Below, in pieces: positions 36,055 to 47,235 of a DNA stretch of 64,000 bases (the stretch's first letter is position 1; every line of letters begins with the position of its first letter). Source of the stretch: Paraburkholderia sp. ZP32-5 (GTDB taxonomy: Bacteria; Pseudomonadota; Gammaproteobacteria; Burkholderiales; Burkholderiaceae); NCBI RefSeq assembly GCF_021390495.1, contig NZ_JAJEJP010000001.1:3286001-3350000 (forward strand), in the 5' to 3' direction. Under the pieces are notes generated by a model that saw only the letters and a list, made by a program, of their open reading frames with translations, searched no databases and was not told where the DNA came from. Both the position numbers and the translations under genes were made by a program.

Positions 36055-36097
36055 AACGACAAGGCCATCGCCGGAATTCCCCGGCAATGGCCTTGTT
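36055..36097 (-). terminator. Terminator between convergent nadB and nadC
   Basis: Stem 36061-36074 with 36081-36094 (14 positions, one mismatch, loop AATTCC). On the minus strand a TCGTTTTTG run follows, so it mainly serves the nadA-nadC message. It lacks a good T-tract for nadB. Confidence 0.7.
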
Positions 36098-36133
36098 CAG
36101 CACTCGCGAGCGCCTCGCGCCCGCCCGCGGGGA

Positions 36134-37057
36134 TCAAACGATCCGCATCGAGTAGTCAGTCGCGCGCACGTCTTTGGTCAGCGCACCAATCGATACGCGA
36201 TCGACGCCGGTCTCAGCAATCGTGCGCACAGTTTCGAAGTTCACGCCGCCGGACACTTCGAGTACCGCCCGCCCCGCCGTGATACGAACCGCGTCGCGCA
36301 TCATATCGAGCGAAAAGTTGTCGAGCAGAATGCTCTGTGCCCGATGTGCGAGCGCGGTTTGCAATTCATCGAGCGTTTCGACTTCGATCTGGATCGGCAC
36401 GCCCGTATTCAATGCCAGCGCCGCCTCCATTGCCGCGCCGATGCCTCCCGCTGCGGCAATGTGGTTCTCCTTGATCAGAATGCCGTCGTACAGCGCGAGA
36501 CGCTGATTCGCGCCACCGCCGACCCGCACCGCGTACTTCTGCGCGAGCCGCAAACCCGGCAACGTCTTGCGCGTATCCAGAACGCGCGTACTCGTGTGAG
36601 CGATCGCGTCCGCGTAGCGGCGCGTTATGCTCGCCACGCCCGATAGCAGTTGCAGGAAATTCATCGCGTTGCGCTCCCCGGTCAGCAGAGCGCGCACCGG
36701 TCCACGCAACTCGCAAACCGGCGTATTCGCGCTCATGCGATCGCCTTCGCGATAACACCACTGAACCTCAATGCGCGGATCGATCGCGCGCATCACCGCA
36801 TCGAACCACAACACGCCGCACAGCACAGCCTCTTCGCGTACGGTGATGCGTGCGCTGCGGATGTCGTCGGCGGGCACGAGCCGGCCGGTCTCGTCACCCG
36901 TGCCGACATCTTCGGCGAGCGCGTCGGCGACGTTGCGCGCGAGCGCCGCATCGAACGCCGCGCCGTATTCCGCATGAATCTCCGCGAAGAGCGGCGACAC
37001 CGCGCCAGATCCCTGGTACCCCGCCGCCTGCACAGGCGCCTTCTCAACCACCGTCAT
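36134..37057 (-). CDS. nadC: Quinolinate phosphoribosyltransferase NadC
   Basis: A 307-residue enzyme that converts quinolinate and PRPP to nicotinate mononucleotide. Visible motifs: ALAEDVGTGDETGRL, LLTGERNAMNFLQLLSGVAS, the ARG-binding segment DTRKTLPGLRLAQKYAVRVGGG, LIKENHI and VEVETLDEL with ILLDNFS. About 25 residues of extra N-terminus precede the usual core. Its start overlaps the nadA stop (TAATG), so the two are coupled. Confidence 0.95.
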   Translation of the reverse strand: MTVVEKAPVQAAGYQGSGAVSPLFAEIHAEYGAAFDAALARNVADALAEDVGTGDETGRLVPADDIRSARITVREEAVLCGVLWFDAVMRAIDPRIEVQWCYREGDRMSANTPVCELRGPVRALLTGERNAMNFLQLLSGVASITRRYADAIAHTSTRVLDTRKTLPGLRLAQKYAVRVGGGANQRLALYDGILIKENHIAAAGGIGAAMEAALALNTGVPIQIEVETLDELQTALAHRAQSILLDNFSLDMMRDAVRITAGRAVLEVSGGVNFETVRTIAETGVDRVSIGALTKDVRATDYSMRIV

Positions 37058-38196
37058 TACGCTGCCCCCACGTTCGAATACAGTTGCACGTCGCGCGCGA
37101 GATCGCCGCTTGCCTGCACGCGCTTCTTTTGACGCGCGGCGAAATCGAGCATGCGGTCGATCGGCACGCGCGCGCGCTCGCCGATCGCGCGATCGACGAA
37201 AATTTCGTTATGGCCACGCTCGAGTACGTCAGCCAGATTGGCGAGTCCGTTCATCGCCATCCACGGACAATGCGCGCAACTCTTGCAGGTCGCGCTATTG
37301 CCGGCCGTGGGCGCGGCAATCAGCGTCTTGCCAGGGGCGGCGAGTTGCATCTTGTGCAGGATGCCGAGGTCGGTCGCGACGATGAAATGGCTCGCGTCAA
37401 GCTTTTGCGCGGCGTCGATCAACTGCGTGGTCGAGCCGACGACGTCGGCGAGCGCGACCACGCCAGGGGGCGACTCCGGATGCACGAGCACCTTCGCATG
37501 CGGATACTCCGCGCGCAGCAGATCGAGTTCGATGCCTTTGAATTCGTCGTGCACGAGACAGGAGCCCTGCCACATCAGCATGTCCGCGCCGGTCTTGCCC
37601 TGGATATAACTGCCGAGATGGCGGTCCGGCGCCCAGATAATCTTTTCGCCGCGCGCGTGCAAATCGGCGACGATCTTCAATCCGATCGACGACGTCACCA
37701 TCCAGTCCGCCCGGGCCTTCACGGCGGCGCTCGTGTTCGCGTAGACGACCACCGTGCGGTCCGGATGCGCGTCGCAGAATGCAGAAAACTCGTCGACTGG
37801 ACAACCGAGGTCGAGTGAACAGGTCGCATCCAGATCCGGCATCAGAATGCGCTTGTCCGGACTGAGGATTTTCGCGGTCTCGCCCATGAAACGGACGCCG
37901 GCGACCACCAGTGTCTGCGCGTCGTGATCTCGTCCGAAGCGCGCCATTTCCAGCGAATCAGCCACGCAGCCGCCAGTTTCGTCGGCCAGCTCCTGCAATT
38001 CGGCGTCGACATAATAGTGCGCGACGAGCACCGCCTTCTCGCGCTTCAGTAACGCACGAATGCGCGCCTTCAGCGCCAGCTTTTCTTCCGCCGACGGTGT
38101 CTCGGGCACCTTCGCCCACGCCTGCCCGACTCCGCAGATCATGCCCTGCTGCTCAGGCCGGTCGTATTCGACAGTCCTGATCGCCTGCTGCTCCAT
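37057..38196 (-). CDS. nadA: Quinolinate synthase NadA
   Basis: A 379-residue iron-sulfur enzyme that joins iminoaspartate (from NadB) with dihydroxyacetone phosphate to form quinolinate. Motifs: [57 protein letters not shown] and VHPESP. The cluster Cys ligands fall in [15 protein letters not shown], in the [12 protein letters not shown] triad region and earlier. A start at 38196 is preferred because the AGAGGAG ribosome site is right before it; ATG codons further upstream give a non-homologous leader. Confidence 0.93.
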   Translation of the reverse strand: MEQQAIRTVEYDRPEQQGMICGVGQAWAKVPETPSAEEKLALKARIRALLKREKAVLVAHYYVDAELQELADETGGCVADSLEMARFGRDHDAQTLVVAGVRFMGETAKILSPDKRILMPDLDATCSLDLGCPVDEFSAFCDAHPDRTVVVYANTSAAVKARADWMVTSSIGLKIVADLHARGEKIIWAPDRHLGSYIQGKTGADMLMWQGSCLVHDEFKGIELDLLRAEYPHAKVLVHPESPPGVVALADVVGSTTQLIDAAQKLDASHFIVATDLGILHKMQLAAPGKTLIAAPTAGNSATCKSCAHCPWMAMNGLANLADVLERGHNEIFVDRAIGERARVPIDRMLDFAARQKKRVQASGDLARDVQLYSNVGAA

Positions 38197-38255
38197 CATC
38201 TCCTCTGCCCTCACTCGGCTGCCGCGAAATCGCAACGATTTTCGTGGCCCAAAAA

Positions 38256-38285
38256 TGCAAAACCCCGCCAACGCGGGGTTTTGTG
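38256..38285 (-). terminator. Desaturase gene terminator
   Basis: Stem 38258-38268 with 38273-38283 (CAAAACCCCGC and its complement, loop CAAC), with a TTTTTGGG run on the minus strand. It lies between the desaturase stop and the nadA start. Confidence 0.85.
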
Positions 38286-38308
38286 ACGTTCTGAAATTTT
38301 AATGGATT

Positions 38309-39505
38309 TCAGGCGTAGCGACGCAGCCGCATCGCGAAGTCTTGCAGAGCCTTGATACCGCTTTGCTCGGCTCGATGACACCAGTCCTGCAATTGCGCCA
38401 GCAGTTGCTCGCGCGACGCGTTGGAGCGCTCCCAGATCGACGCGAGTTCGTTGCGCATATCGATGTAGGTTTTCAGCTTCTGACTGTTCGCGAAAATCTG
38501 CGGCAACTGAAGCTTCTGCGGCTCGTTCAGGCCCGCCTCTTCCTTGTGGAACCAGCTGCGCGCGCCGCGCATCACCTGATACTTCTCGCGTGCACCAACT
38601 TCCTTCAGATGCGCAAGCTCCTGACGGTATGCGCGCTTGATCGCTTTCGCGTAACGCGCCATCACTTCATAGCGGTTCGCGAGCACGGCCTGCAGCGTGT
38701 CCTGATCGAGCACGAGCTTGCCGGTGGTCAGACGCGGCGTCGGCGCGACCTTCTTCACCTTGGCCAGACGGAACGCCTGCATGATGCGGATGTACATCCA
38801 GCCGATGTCGAACTCGTACCACTTGTTCGACAGCTTGGCCGAAGTCGCATACGTGTGATGATTGTTATGCAGTTCTTCGCCGCCGATGATGATGCCCCAC
38901 GGGAAAATGTTGGTGCTCGCATCCGACGAATTGAAATTGCGGTAGCCCCAGAAGTGCGCGAGACCGTTGACCACGCCAGCCGCCCAGAACGGAATCCAGA
39001 TCATCTGCACGGCCCAGATCGTCAGACCGACGATACCGAACAGCGCAACGTTGATCACCATCATCAGGCTCACGCCGAGAATCGGGTACTTCGTGTAGAC
39101 GTTGCGTTCCATCCAGTCGTTCGGCGTGCCGTGGCTGAACTTGCGCATCGTTTCTTCGTTTTTCGCTTCAACGCGATAGAGTTCGGCGCCTTCCAGCAGC
39201 ACCTTCCAGATACCGCGGGTTTGCGGGCTGTGCGGATCTTCCTCGGTCTCGCACTTCGCGTGGTGCTTACGGTGAATCGCGGCCCACTGGCCGGTCAACA
39301 TACCGGTGGTCATCCACAGCCAGAAACGGAAAAAATGACTTGCGATCGGATGCAGGTCCAGCGCGCGATGCGCCTGGCAGCGATGCAGATAAACGGTCAC
39401 GCCGATGATCGTGATGTGCGTCACGATCAGCGTGTAGACGATGAGTTGCCACCACGACAGTTGCAGCAAACCGTGGGCAAGAAAATCGAGCAAGGAATTC
39501 AACAA
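38309..39505 (-). CDS. Acyl-CoA/fatty acid delta-9 desaturase with long C-terminal extension
   Basis: A 398-residue membrane di-iron enzyme that introduces a cis double bond into fatty acyl chains. The His boxes are visible: HRCQAHRALDLH (residues about 42-53), HRKHH and HNNHH, with membrane helices between. After about residue 280 there is a charged helical tail of some 115 residues not needed for the desaturase core, with likely coiled-coil character (YAKAIKRAYRQELAHLKEV). Membrane-fluidity control is the expected role. A single-gene unit with its own terminator. Confidence 0.9.
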   Translation of the reverse strand: MLNSLLDFLAHGLLQLSWWQLIVYTLIVTHITIIGVTVYLHRCQAHRALDLHPIASHFFRFWLWMTTGMLTGQWAAIHRKHHAKCETEEDPHSPQTRGIWKVLLEGAELYRVEAKNEETMRKFSHGTPNDWMERNVYTKYPILGVSLMMVINVALFGIVGLTIWAVQMIWIPFWAAGVVNGLAHFWGYRNFNSSDASTNIFPWGIIIGGEELHNNHHTYATSAKLSNKWYEFDIGWMYIRIMQAFRLAKVKKVAPTPRLTTGKLVLDQDTLQAVLANRYEVMARYAKAIKRAYRQELAHLKEVGAREKYQVMRGARSWFHKEEAGLNEPQKLQLPQIFANSQKLKTYIDMRNELASIWERSNASREQLLAQLQDWCHRAEQSGIKALQDFAMRLRRYA

Positions 39506-39705
39506 GGTAAGTTACCTGTAGAACGAGAGATACGGAGCACACGCAGTGCGTGTGTCATGAAAGTGAAAGCATACAGCGAGATAGGACGACATTCTACTTG
39601 AAGCGTTCCAAGTGTTTGTAACAAATAGGGATTTTTTGTGCGTTATCAACGCGATAGCTCCCCGCCACGGTAGCGACGCGGCGCTCGCGACGCAATGAAA
39701 CGGCC

Positions 39706-41100
39706 TCAGCGGCCGTCGTTGGCGGCGCCGTCCAGCGGCCCGGGTGCGGCATTGGCGGTGGACTCGGCCAATGAGCCAGTGCCAGTCATGGATACCGGGT
39801 GCGACATTGCGCCGCCCGCGGCGCCGACGATCCGCACTTCGCGTTGCGCAAGCGGAATGCTCACGCCGTGCTCGGAGAACAACCGCCAGATATTGCGGTT
39901 GACCGTCGAACGCACTCCCGACGTACCGGTCGCCGCGTCCTCAATCCAGAAGCCCAGTTCGAGATTGATGCCATCCGGGCCAAAGCCCACCAGATAAGGC
40001 GTCGGCGCGGGCTCGCGCAGCACGCGAGGCACATCGACGGCGGCCTCGACGAGCAGTGCCATGGCCCCCTCGACGTCGGACGTATAGGCGATCTGCACCG
40101 CCGCCTTCGCATAGCCGCGCGTCAGATACGACGACTGGTTCTGCACCACGTCGGTGATCAGTTTTTCGTTCGGGATCAGCGTCTCGATGCCGTCGAGTCC
40201 GCGTACGACGGTGTAGCGCGTGCGGATCTGCGTCACCTTGCCCTGCAGACCGCTCACGTTGATCGTGTCGCCGATGCGCAACGACCTGTCGAGCAGGATG
40301 ATGAAGCCCGACACGTAGTTGCTCGCGATCTTCTGCATGCCGAAGCCGAGGCCGACGCCAAGCGCGCCGCCGAACACGCCGAGCACCGTGATGTCGATAC
40401 CGACGATCGACAGACTGACCAACACCGCTGCCAGCACGAAGGCCGCTCGGCCGACGCGCGCAACCACCACCTTGAGATTCGCGTCGAGCGTTTTCGAGCG
40501 CATCAGACGGTCTTCGAATGTCGAGCCCAGCCACATCGCGACGATCATCGTGACGCCGACCCACAACAGGCCGGTGACGAGTGACAGCAGCGTCATATGC
40601 GCATTGGCGACGCGAAAGTGCACGCTGCCCATCCACGCGATCACGTCGTCCTGAATCCCCATCAGCGTGAGCACCATGCCGATCCACACGATGACCGACA
40701 CGGTCTTCTCGACGAGGAACAGCCACGGATGCACGCCGCCGTCGCGGTTGAACACCCGCCGCGCGAAGAAGAACACGATGTAGATCAGGCCGATGCCGAC
40801 CAGCGGCACCAGCGCCAGATCGAGCAGCGCGGTATGCATGAACTGGCCGGCGATCGCCCGCGCGAGCCACACGAGCGCCGCGCCGATCAGCGGAAAGGCC
40901 GCGCGGTTCAGGCTCTCCATGCCGAAGCGCAGGGTCTGGTAACGGGGCGCCTGAGGCGCCGTCAGCCGGCGCCGCAACGTGCGCGCGACGAACCACGCGA
41001 GCAGCAGCGTCGCGGCCAGGATGCCGAGCTGCCACAACATCACGGGCCGACCGAAGTCGCGCGCGATGTCCTCGAACATATGGGGGAATGTCGTATGCAT
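39706..41100 (-). CDS. MscS-like mechanosensitive ion channel
   Basis: A 464-residue inner-membrane channel of the small-conductance mechanosensitive family. About six hydrophobic segments precede the conserved pore helix and beta domain, GFGMQKIASNYVSGFIILLDRSLRIGD, followed by GKVTQIRTRYTVVRGLDG and IPNEKLI. The C-terminus is a soluble tail rich in Gly, Ala and Ser. Longer than E. coli MscS (286 aa) because of extra N-terminal membrane segments. It releases solutes under hypo-osmotic stress. The start at 41100 is one of two plausible Met codons. Confidence 0.88.
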   Translation of the reverse strand: MHTTFPHMFEDIARDFGRPVMLWQLGILAATLLLAWFVARTLRRRLTAPQAPRYQTLRFGMESLNRAAFPLIGAALVWLARAIAGQFMHTALLDLALVPLVGIGLIYIVFFFARRVFNRDGGVHPWLFLVEKTVSVIVWIGMVLTLMGIQDDVIAWMGSVHFRVANAHMTLLSLVTGLLWVGVTMIVAMWLGSTFEDRLMRSKTLDANLKVVVARVGRAAFVLAAVLVSLSIVGIDITVLGVFGGALGVGLGFGMQKIASNYVSGFIILLDRSLRIGDTINVSGLQGKVTQIRTRYTVVRGLDGIETLIPNEKLITDVVQNQSSYLTRGYAKAAVQIAYTSDVEGAMALLVEAAVDVPRVLREPAPTPYLVGFGPDGINLELGFWIEDAATGTSGVRSTVNRNIWRLFSEHGVSIPLAQREVRIVGAAGGAMSHPVSMTGTGSLAESTANAAPGPLDGAANDGR

Positions 41101-41172
41101 GATGTCGCCGAAATGGCCGGCCCGGCGGCCTGCAAGCCAAGCCACGCGCGCCGGCCGAATGCCCGCTCGCGC

Positions 41173-42432
41173 TTAGCTTTGGCGCTCGAGCACGGCGGCG
41201 AAAAAGCCGTCCGTCGCGTGACGGTGCGGCCACAGCGACAGGTAGTCGCCCATTTCGAGCTCGATGCGCTGTTCGGCAAGCACTTCGCGCACGGGCACGA
41301 GCGCGAAGTCCGGATGATCGGCGAGAAACTGCTGCACGACCGCCTCGTTTTCCGCCTCGAGAATCGAGCAGGTCGCATAGACCAGACGGCCGCCCTTCTT
41401 CACCAGACGCGCCGCGCTCGCGAGAATCGACGCCTGCTTCGGCGCCAGTTCACCAACCGACCCCGGCGACTGGCGCCACTTCAGATCCGGATTACGACGC
41501 AGCGTGCCGAGGCCGCTGCACGGCGCATCGACCAGCACGCGGTCGATCTTGCCGGCCAGCCGCTTGATCTTCGCGTCGTGCTCGCTGTCGATCAGCACCG
41601 GGTTCACGTTCGACAGCCCGCTGCGCGCGAGGCGCGGCTTGAGCTTGGCGAGCCGCCGCTCGGAGATATCGAATGCGTACAGACGGCCGGTCGAGCGCAT
41701 CGCCGCGCCGAGCGCCAGCGTCTTGCCGCCCGCGCCCGCGCAGAAATCGACGATCATCTCGCCGCGCCGTGGCGCGACCAGCGAGCACAACAGCTGGCTG
41801 CCCTCGTCCTGCACTTCGAGCCAGCCCTGCTGGAATGCGTCGAGCTTCGTGAGCGGCGGCTTGCCGACCACGCGCACGCCGAACGGCGCGAACGGCGTCG
41901 CGCCGGCCTCGATGCCGGCCTTCGACAGCGCGCCCAGCACGTCGTCGCGACTCGCCTTCACAGGGTTCGCGCGCAGATCGAGCGGCGCCGGGTAGTTCAG
42001 CGCGGCGGCCAGTTGCGCAAGCTCGGCGGCCTCGAAGCGCGTGGACAGCGCCTGACAGATCCAGTCGGGTAGATTCAGGCGAATTCGCAGCGGCAGGCTT
42101 TCCGGGTCGATCTTCGCGACGTGTTCGAGCCACGTCGCCTCCGCCTCGGTGACGAACGGCTTCAGCGCGCTGCGCCCGGCCGTCTGCATCAGACCGAGCA
42201 GGGCCATGCGGCGCGCCGGGCTGCCGGAGCCGCTTTCGGCGAGGTGGGCGAACTCCATCCGGCGCCGCAGCACCGCGAACACCGCTTCGGCGATCACGCC
42301 GCGCTCGCCGTGCCCGAGCTTCGGATGGGCGCGGAAAAAGCGGCTGGTGGTGGCGTCGGCCGGGCCGTTGAGCCGCAGCACTTCGGCCAGCAGCGTTTCA
42401 GTTTGTCCAATCAGGAAACCATGCAATCTCAT
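41173..42432 (-). CDS. RsmB/NOP family rRNA (cytosine-C5) methyltransferase
   Basis: A 419-residue SAM-dependent methyltransferase. A helical NusB-like region precedes the catalytic domain. SAM motif VDFCAGAGGKTLALGAAM, then VLVDAPCSGLGTLRRNPD carrying one catalytic Cys and LVYATCSILEAENE carrying the nucleophile Cys. Members modify 16S rRNA (m5C967 in E. coli RsmB). The start MRLHGFLIGQ at 42432 overlaps the purN stop in an ATGA junction, so the two are coupled. Confidence 0.9.
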   Translation of the reverse strand: MRLHGFLIGQTETLLAEVLRLNGPADATTSRFFRAHPKLGHGERGVIAEAVFAVLRRRMEFAHLAESGSGSPARRMALLGLMQTAGRSALKPFVTEAEATWLEHVAKIDPESLPLRIRLNLPDWICQALSTRFEAAELAQLAAALNYPAPLDLRANPVKASRDDVLGALSKAGIEAGATPFAPFGVRVVGKPPLTKLDAFQQGWLEVQDEGSQLLCSLVAPRRGEMIVDFCAGAGGKTLALGAAMRSTGRLYAFDISERRLAKLKPRLARSGLSNVNPVLIDSEHDAKIKRLAGKIDRVLVDAPCSGLGTLRRNPDLKWRQSPGSVGELAPKQASILASAARLVKKGGRLVYATCSILEAENEAVVQQFLADHPDFALVPVREVLAEQRIELEMGDYLSLWPHRHATDGFFAAVLERQS

Positions 42433-43082
42433 GCGCCCTCTCCGGCGGTGTGACCGGCAAAGAGCCATTGCGGCTCCGGCGGCGTAAGCGTGACACGTAG
42501 GCCGTCGAGCGCGAGACGCCCTTCGACGAACCAGCGCACCGCGCGTGGATAAATGATGTGTTCGGTGGCCAGCACGCGCTCGGCGAGCATGGCGGCGGTG
42601 TCACCCGCGACGACCGGCACGGCCGACTGTACGACGATCGGCCCATGATCGAGCTGCGACGTAACGAAATGCACCGACGCGCCGTGCAGCCGCACGCCGG
42701 CGTCGAGTGCCTGTTGATGGGTCTTGAGGCCGGGAAAGCTGGGCAGCAGCGACGGATGCACGTTCAGCATGCGCCCGGCGTAATGGTCGACGAAGCCCGC
42801 GGTGAGCACCCGCATGAAGCCGGCGAGCACCACGAGGTCCGGTGCGAACGCATCGATCCGCGCGGCGAGCGCCGCATCGAAGCTGTCGCGATCGGCAAAC
42901 TGGCGGTGATCGACCACCGCCGTGGCGATACCATGCGACGCCGCGAACGCGAGGCCCGCGGCATCGGGACGGCTGGCAATCACGGCGGCGATCCGCGCCG
43001 GCCAGCCCTCGCTCGCGCAGGCGCGCACGATGGCTTCCATATTGCTGCCCCGTCCGGAAATCAGGATGACGAGTTTTTTCAT
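42429..43082 (-). CDS. purN: Phosphoribosylglycinamide formyltransferase PurN
   Basis: A 217-residue folate-dependent enzyme of purine synthesis that formylates GAR. N-terminus MKKLVILISGRGSNMEAIV with the phosphate loop. Catalytic residues are in VLAGFMRVL, the Asn-His-Asp set in MLNVHPSLLPSFPGLKTHQQALDAG and GASVHFVTSQLDHGPIV. Normal length and complete. It is divergent from ribF, with about 150 bases between. Confidence 0.95.
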   Translation of the reverse strand: MKKLVILISGRGSNMEAIVRACASEGWPARIAAVIASRPDAAGLAFAASHGIATAVVDHRQFADRDSFDAALAARIDAFAPDLVVLAGFMRVLTAGFVDHYAGRMLNVHPSLLPSFPGLKTHQQALDAGVRLHGASVHFVTSQLDHGPIVVQSAVPVVAGDTAAMLAERVLATEHIIYPRAVRWFVEGRLALDGLRVTLTPPEPQWLFAGHTAGEGA

Positions 43083-43232
43083 GCGCGGATTTTATCATTC
43101 GGCAACCGCCGGACCGTGCCCGCGCAGCCGCCTGCCGCGCCAAGCGTTTATAATCGATTGTTTTGCGGCACCTTGGCCGCATCTGCAACCCAACCGCTGC
43201 AAACGCAAACCCAACCGCCGCAACCCGCTATC

Positions 43233-44228
43233 GTGAGAGTCTTCCGCGGTCTTCCCAATGCCGAGAGCCGTGCGCCCTGCGCGCTGACCATTGGCAATTT
43301 CGACGGTGTCCACCGCGGCCATCAGGCTCTGCTCGCCCATGTGCGCGCGGCCGCCGATGCACGCGGCCTGCCCGTCTGCGTGATGACCTTCGAGCCGCAT
43401 CCCCGCGAATTCTTCAACCCGACCGGCGCGCCGCCGCGCATCGCGATGCTGCGCGACAAGCTCGAAGCGCTGCGCACCAACGGGGTCGACCGGGTCGTCG
43501 TCGAGCATTTCAATCACACGTTCGCGAGCCAGTCGCCGGATGCGTTCGTCGAGCGGATCATCGTCAACGGATTGCACGCGCGCTGGATCATGATTGGCGA
43601 CGACTTCCGCTACGGCGCGAAGCGTGCCGGCGATTTCGCGTCGCTGAAAACCGCCGGCCAGCAATACGGCTTCGAAGTCGAGCAGATGGCGACGGTCGCC
43701 GACCCATCGGGCGCGCGCATTTCCAGCTCGGGCGTGCGTGCTTCGCTGGTCGCCGGTGACCTCGACGCGGCGCGTGCCGCGCTCGGCCGCGATTACCTGA
43801 TTAGCGGCCACGTCACGCACGGCATGAAGCTCGGTCGTGACCTCGGCTTTCCTACGCTCAATCTGCCGATCGCGCACAAGCGCCCGGCGCTCGCCGGCAT
43901 CTTCGTCGTGCAGGTGCACGGCATCGCCGAGCATCCGCTGCCCGGCGTCGCGAGCCTCGGGCTGCGCCCCACCGTCGACGATTCCGGCCGCGTGCTGCTC
44001 GAAGTGCATCTGCTCGACTGGCACGGCGATGCGTATGGCAAACTCGTGCGCGTCGAATTTCTGAAGAAGCTGCGCAACGAGGAGAAGTTCGCCGACCTCG
44101 AAACGCTGACCGCCGCCATCGCGCGCGACGTCGCCAATGCCCGCGCGTGGTTCGCGGCCGTCGGCGCCGGCACGCCGGGCAGCCGTTCCACCGGTTTCGC
44201 CACCTCGGCCACCGATCGAATTAGATAG
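43233..44228 (+). CDS. ribF: Bifunctional riboflavin kinase/FAD synthetase RibF
   Basis: A 331-residue enzyme making FMN and FAD. The N-terminal nucleotidyltransferase half has [20 protein letters not shown] and [14 protein letters not shown]. The C-terminal kinase half has [20 protein letters not shown] and [18 protein letters not shown] start at 43233 (VRVFRGLP) is preferred because it begins the conserved region. The frame extends upstream over purN but with no conservation. It is followed by ileS and lspA, as in E. coli. Confidence 0.93.
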   Translation: MRVFRGLPNAESRAPCALTIGNFDGVHRGHQALLAHVRAAADARGLPVCVMTFEPHPREFFNPTGAPPRIAMLRDKLEALRTNGVDRVVVEHFNHTFASQSPDAFVERIIVNGLHARWIMIGDDFRYGAKRAGDFASLKTAGQQYGFEVEQMATVADPSGARISSSGVRASLVAGDLDAARAALGRDYLISGHVTHGMKLGRDLGFPTLNLPIAHKRPALAGIFVVQVHGIAEHPLPGVASLGLRPTVDDSGRVLLEVHLLDWHGDAYGKLVRVEFLKKLRNEEKFADLETLTAAIARDVANARAWFAAVGAGTPGSRSTGFATSATDRIR

Positions 44229-44397
44229 CCGCCCCGGTCCGGGTTGGCGCAGCACGCCGCACGGACCGCCGCCGCGCGCATCGAAGGGCGTCAGGGCTTC
44301 ACGCAAGCCGCCTGCCGGGCGCGTCCCACGCCCTCGCGAGAGCACACGCAACGCTCGCGCCGCTACGCATACAAACGAATTCACCCGCCACCACATC

Positions 44398-47235
44398 ATG
44401 AGCAACAAGAAAGCCGATTCGAAACCGCAGTCCCGCTACCCGGTCAACCTGCTCGATACGCCGTTCCCGATGCGCGGCGACCTGCCCAAGCGCGAGCCGC
44501 AATGGGTCAAGGACTGGCAGGAGCGCAAGATCTACGAAACGATCCGCGCCGCCTCCAGGGGCCGCAAGAAGTTCATCCTGCACGACGGCCCGCCGTATGC
44601 GAACGGCGATATCCACCTCGGCCACGCGGTGAACAAGATCCTGAAGGACATGATCGTCAAGGCGCGCAATCTGGCGGGCTTCGACGCGGTCTACGTGCCG
44701 GGCTGGGACTGCCACGGCATGCCGATCGAAATCCAGATCGAAAAGCAGTTCGGCAAATCGCTGCCGGCCGCCGAGGTGATGCAGAAGGCGCGCGCGTACG
44801 CGACCGAGCAGATCGAAAAGCAGAAGGTCGGCTTCCGCCGTCTGGGCGTACTCGGCGAATGGGACAACCCGTACAAGACGATGAACTTCGCGAACGAAGC
44901 TGGCGAAATCCGCGCGCTCGCGAAGATCATGGAAAAGGGCTACGTGTTCCGCGGCCTGAAGCCGGTCAACTGGTGTTTTGACTGCGGCTCGGCGCTCGCT
45001 GAGGCGGAAGTCGAGTACAAGGACAAGACCGACCCGACCATCGACGTGCTGTTCAGCTTCGCCGAGCCGGAGAAAACCGCGCAGGCGTTCGGCCTCGCCG
45101 CGCTGCCGCGCAACGAAGGCGGCATCGTGATCTGGACCACCACGCCGTGGACCATCCCCGCCAACCAGGCGCTGAACCTGCATCCGGAAATCGTCTACGC
45201 GTTGGTCGATACGCCGCGCGGCCTGCTGATCCTCGCCGAGGAACGCGTCGAAGCGTGCCTGAAGCAGTACGATCTCGAAGGCAACATCATCGCGACAACG
45301 CCGGGCGCGAAGCTCGTGAACCTGCGCTTCAACCATCCGCTCGCGTCCGCGCATCCGGCCTACAAGCGCACCGCGCCGGTCTACCTCGGCGAGTACGTGA
45401 CGACCGAAACCGGCACTGGTGTCGTGCACTCGTCGCCCGCCTACGGCGTCGAAGACTTCGTGTCGTGCAAGGCGCACGGCATGTCGGACTCGGACATCAT
45501 CAACCCGGTGATGGGCGACGGCCGCTATATCGAATCGCTCGCGCTGTTCGGCGGCCTGTCGATCTGGGCCGCCAATCCGCAGATCGTCGAAGCGTTGCAA
45601 GGCGCCGGTTCGCTGATGCGCACCGAGAAGTACACGCACAGCTACATGCACTGCTGGCGCCACAAAACGCCGATCATCTACCGCGCCACGTCGCAGTGGT
45701 TCGCCGGTATGGACATCAAGCCGAACGACAACGACAAGACGCTGCGCGAAACCGCTCTGGAAGGCATCGAGAACACCGCGTTCTATCCGTCGTGGGGCAA
45801 GCAGCGCCTGTTCAGCATGATCGCCAACCGCCCGGACTGGACGCTGTCGCGTCAGCGCCAGTGGGGTGTGCCGATGGCGTTCTTCGTGCACAAGGAAACC
45901 GGCGAGCTGCATCCGCGCACGCTCGAACTGCTCGAACAGGTCGCGCAGCGCGTCGAGAAGGAAGGTATCGAGGCGTGGCAAACGCTCGATCCGCGCGAGC
46001 TGATCGGCGACGACGCCAATATGTACGAAAAGAACCGCGACACACTCGACGTGTGGTTCGACTCGGGCACCACGCACTGGCACGTGCTGCGCGGCTCGCA
46101 CAAGGACGAGCTGCAATTCCCGGCCGACCTGTATCTGGAAGGCTCGGACCAGCACCGCGGCTGGTTCCATTCGTCGCTGCTGACCGCGTCGATGCTCGAT
46201 GGCCGCCCGCCCTACAACGCGCTGCTCACGCACGGCTTCACCGTCGACGGCGAAGGCCGCAAGATGAGCAAGTCGCTCGGCAACGGTATCGACCCGCACG
46301 AAGTGGCGAACCGCCTCGGCGCGGAAATCATCCGTCTGTGGATCGCGTCGACCGACTACTCGGGCGAGCTGGCGATCTCCGAGGAAATCCTGAAGCGCGT
46401 GACGGAAAGCTATCGCCGTATCCGCAACACGCTGCGCTTCCTGCTCGCGAACCTGTCGGACTTCGACTTCGCGCAGCACGCACGTCCGCTCGAAGACTGG
46501 CTCGAGATCGATCGCTACGCGGTGGCGCTCGCCGCGAACCTGCAGAACGACATCCTGTCGCACTACGACAAGTACGAGTTCCATCCGGTCGTCGCGAAGC
46601 TGCAGACGTTCTGCTCGGAAGACCTCGGCGGCTTCTATCTCGACGTGCTGAAGGATCGTCTGTACACGACCGCGGCCGATTCGGTCGCGCGCCGCTCCGC
46701 GCAGACCGCGCTCTATCACATCGCGCACGGCCTGCTGCGCGTGATGGCGCCGTTCCTGTCGTTCACCGCGGAAGAAGCGTGGAAGGTATTCCAGCCGAAC
46801 AGCGAAACGATCTTCACCGAGACTTATCACGCGTACCCGGCGGTGCCGGAAGCGGGCGCGCTGCTCGATAAATGGACGCTGCTGCGCGCGGCGCGCGGCG
46901 ACGTGACCAAGGCGCTCGAAGAAGCCCGCGTCGCGAACCTGATCGGCTCGTCGCTGCAGGCGGAAGTCGAAATCCGCGCGAGCGGCGCGCGGTACGACGC
47001 GCTCGCGAGCCTCGGCGACGACCTGAAGTTCGTGCTGATCACCTCGGCGGCGAATGTCGTGAAGGTCGATAGCGAAGCGGACGAAGGCGTCGAAGTGATC
47101 GCGTCGAAGTACCTGAAGTGCGAGCGCTGCTGGCACTATCGCGCGGACGTCGGCGCGCACGCCGAACATCCGTCGCTGTGCGGCCGCTGCTTCAGCAATC
47201 TGTTCGGCAATGGCGAAACGAGGAGCGCGGCATAA
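44398..47235 (+). CDS. ileS: Isoleucyl-tRNA synthetase IleS
   Basis: A 945-residue class-I aminoacyl-tRNA synthetase. HIGH-type motif [16 protein letters not shown] near residue 63, an editing domain in the middle ([17 protein letters not shown]), the KMSKS motif [11 protein letters not shown] near residue 620, an anticodon-binding region, and a C-terminal zinc site with CERCWHYR and LCGRC. Complete and of normal size. Its TAA overlaps the lspA ATG (TAATG). The start MSNKKADSK gives the family N-terminus. Confidence 0.97.
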   Translation: MSNKKADSKPQSRYPVNLLDTPFPMRGDLPKREPQWVKDWQERKIYETIRAASRGRKKFILHDGPPYANGDIHLGHAVNKILKDMIVKARNLAGFDAVYVPGWDCHGMPIEIQIEKQFGKSLPAAEVMQKARAYATEQIEKQKVGFRRLGVLGEWDNPYKTMNFANEAGEIRALAKIMEKGYVFRGLKPVNWCFDCGSALAEAEVEYKDKTDPTIDVLFSFAEPEKTAQAFGLAALPRNEGGIVIWTTTPWTIPANQALNLHPEIVYALVDTPRGLLILAEERVEACLKQYDLEGNIIATTPGAKLVNLRFNHPLASAHPAYKRTAPVYLGEYVTTETGTGVVHSSPAYGVEDFVSCKAHGMSDSDIINPVMGDGRYIESLALFGGLSIWAANPQIVEALQGAGSLMRTEKYTHSYMHCWRHKTPIIYRATSQWFAGMDIKPNDNDKTLRETALEGIENTAFYPSWGKQRLFSMIANRPDWTLSRQRQWGVPMAFFVHKETGELHPRTLELLEQVAQRVEKEGIEAWQTLDPRELIGDDANMYEKNRDTLDVWFDSGTTHWHVLRGSHKDELQFPADLYLEGSDQHRGWFHSSLLTASMLDGRPPYNALLTHGFTVDGEGRKMSKSLGNGIDPHEVANRLGAEIIRLWIASTDYSGELAISEEILKRVTESYRRIRNTLRFLLANLSDFDFAQHARPLEDWLEIDRYAVALAANLQNDILSHYDKYEFHPVVAKLQTFCSEDLGGFYLDVLKDRLYTTAADSVARRSAQTALYHIAHGLLRVMAPFLSFTAEEAWKVFQPNSETIFTETYHAYPAVPEAGALLDKWTLLRAARGDVTKALEEARVANLIGSSLQAEVEIRASGARYDALASLGDDLKFVLITSAANVVKVDSEADEGVEVIASKYLKCERCWHYRADVGAHAEHPSLCGRCFSNLFGNGETRSAA

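Noticed and set aside
42558..43232. Upstream in-frame extension of ribF over purN
   Set aside because: The conserved FAD synthetase sequence begins only after the GTG at 43233, and the extension overlaps purN on the other strand.
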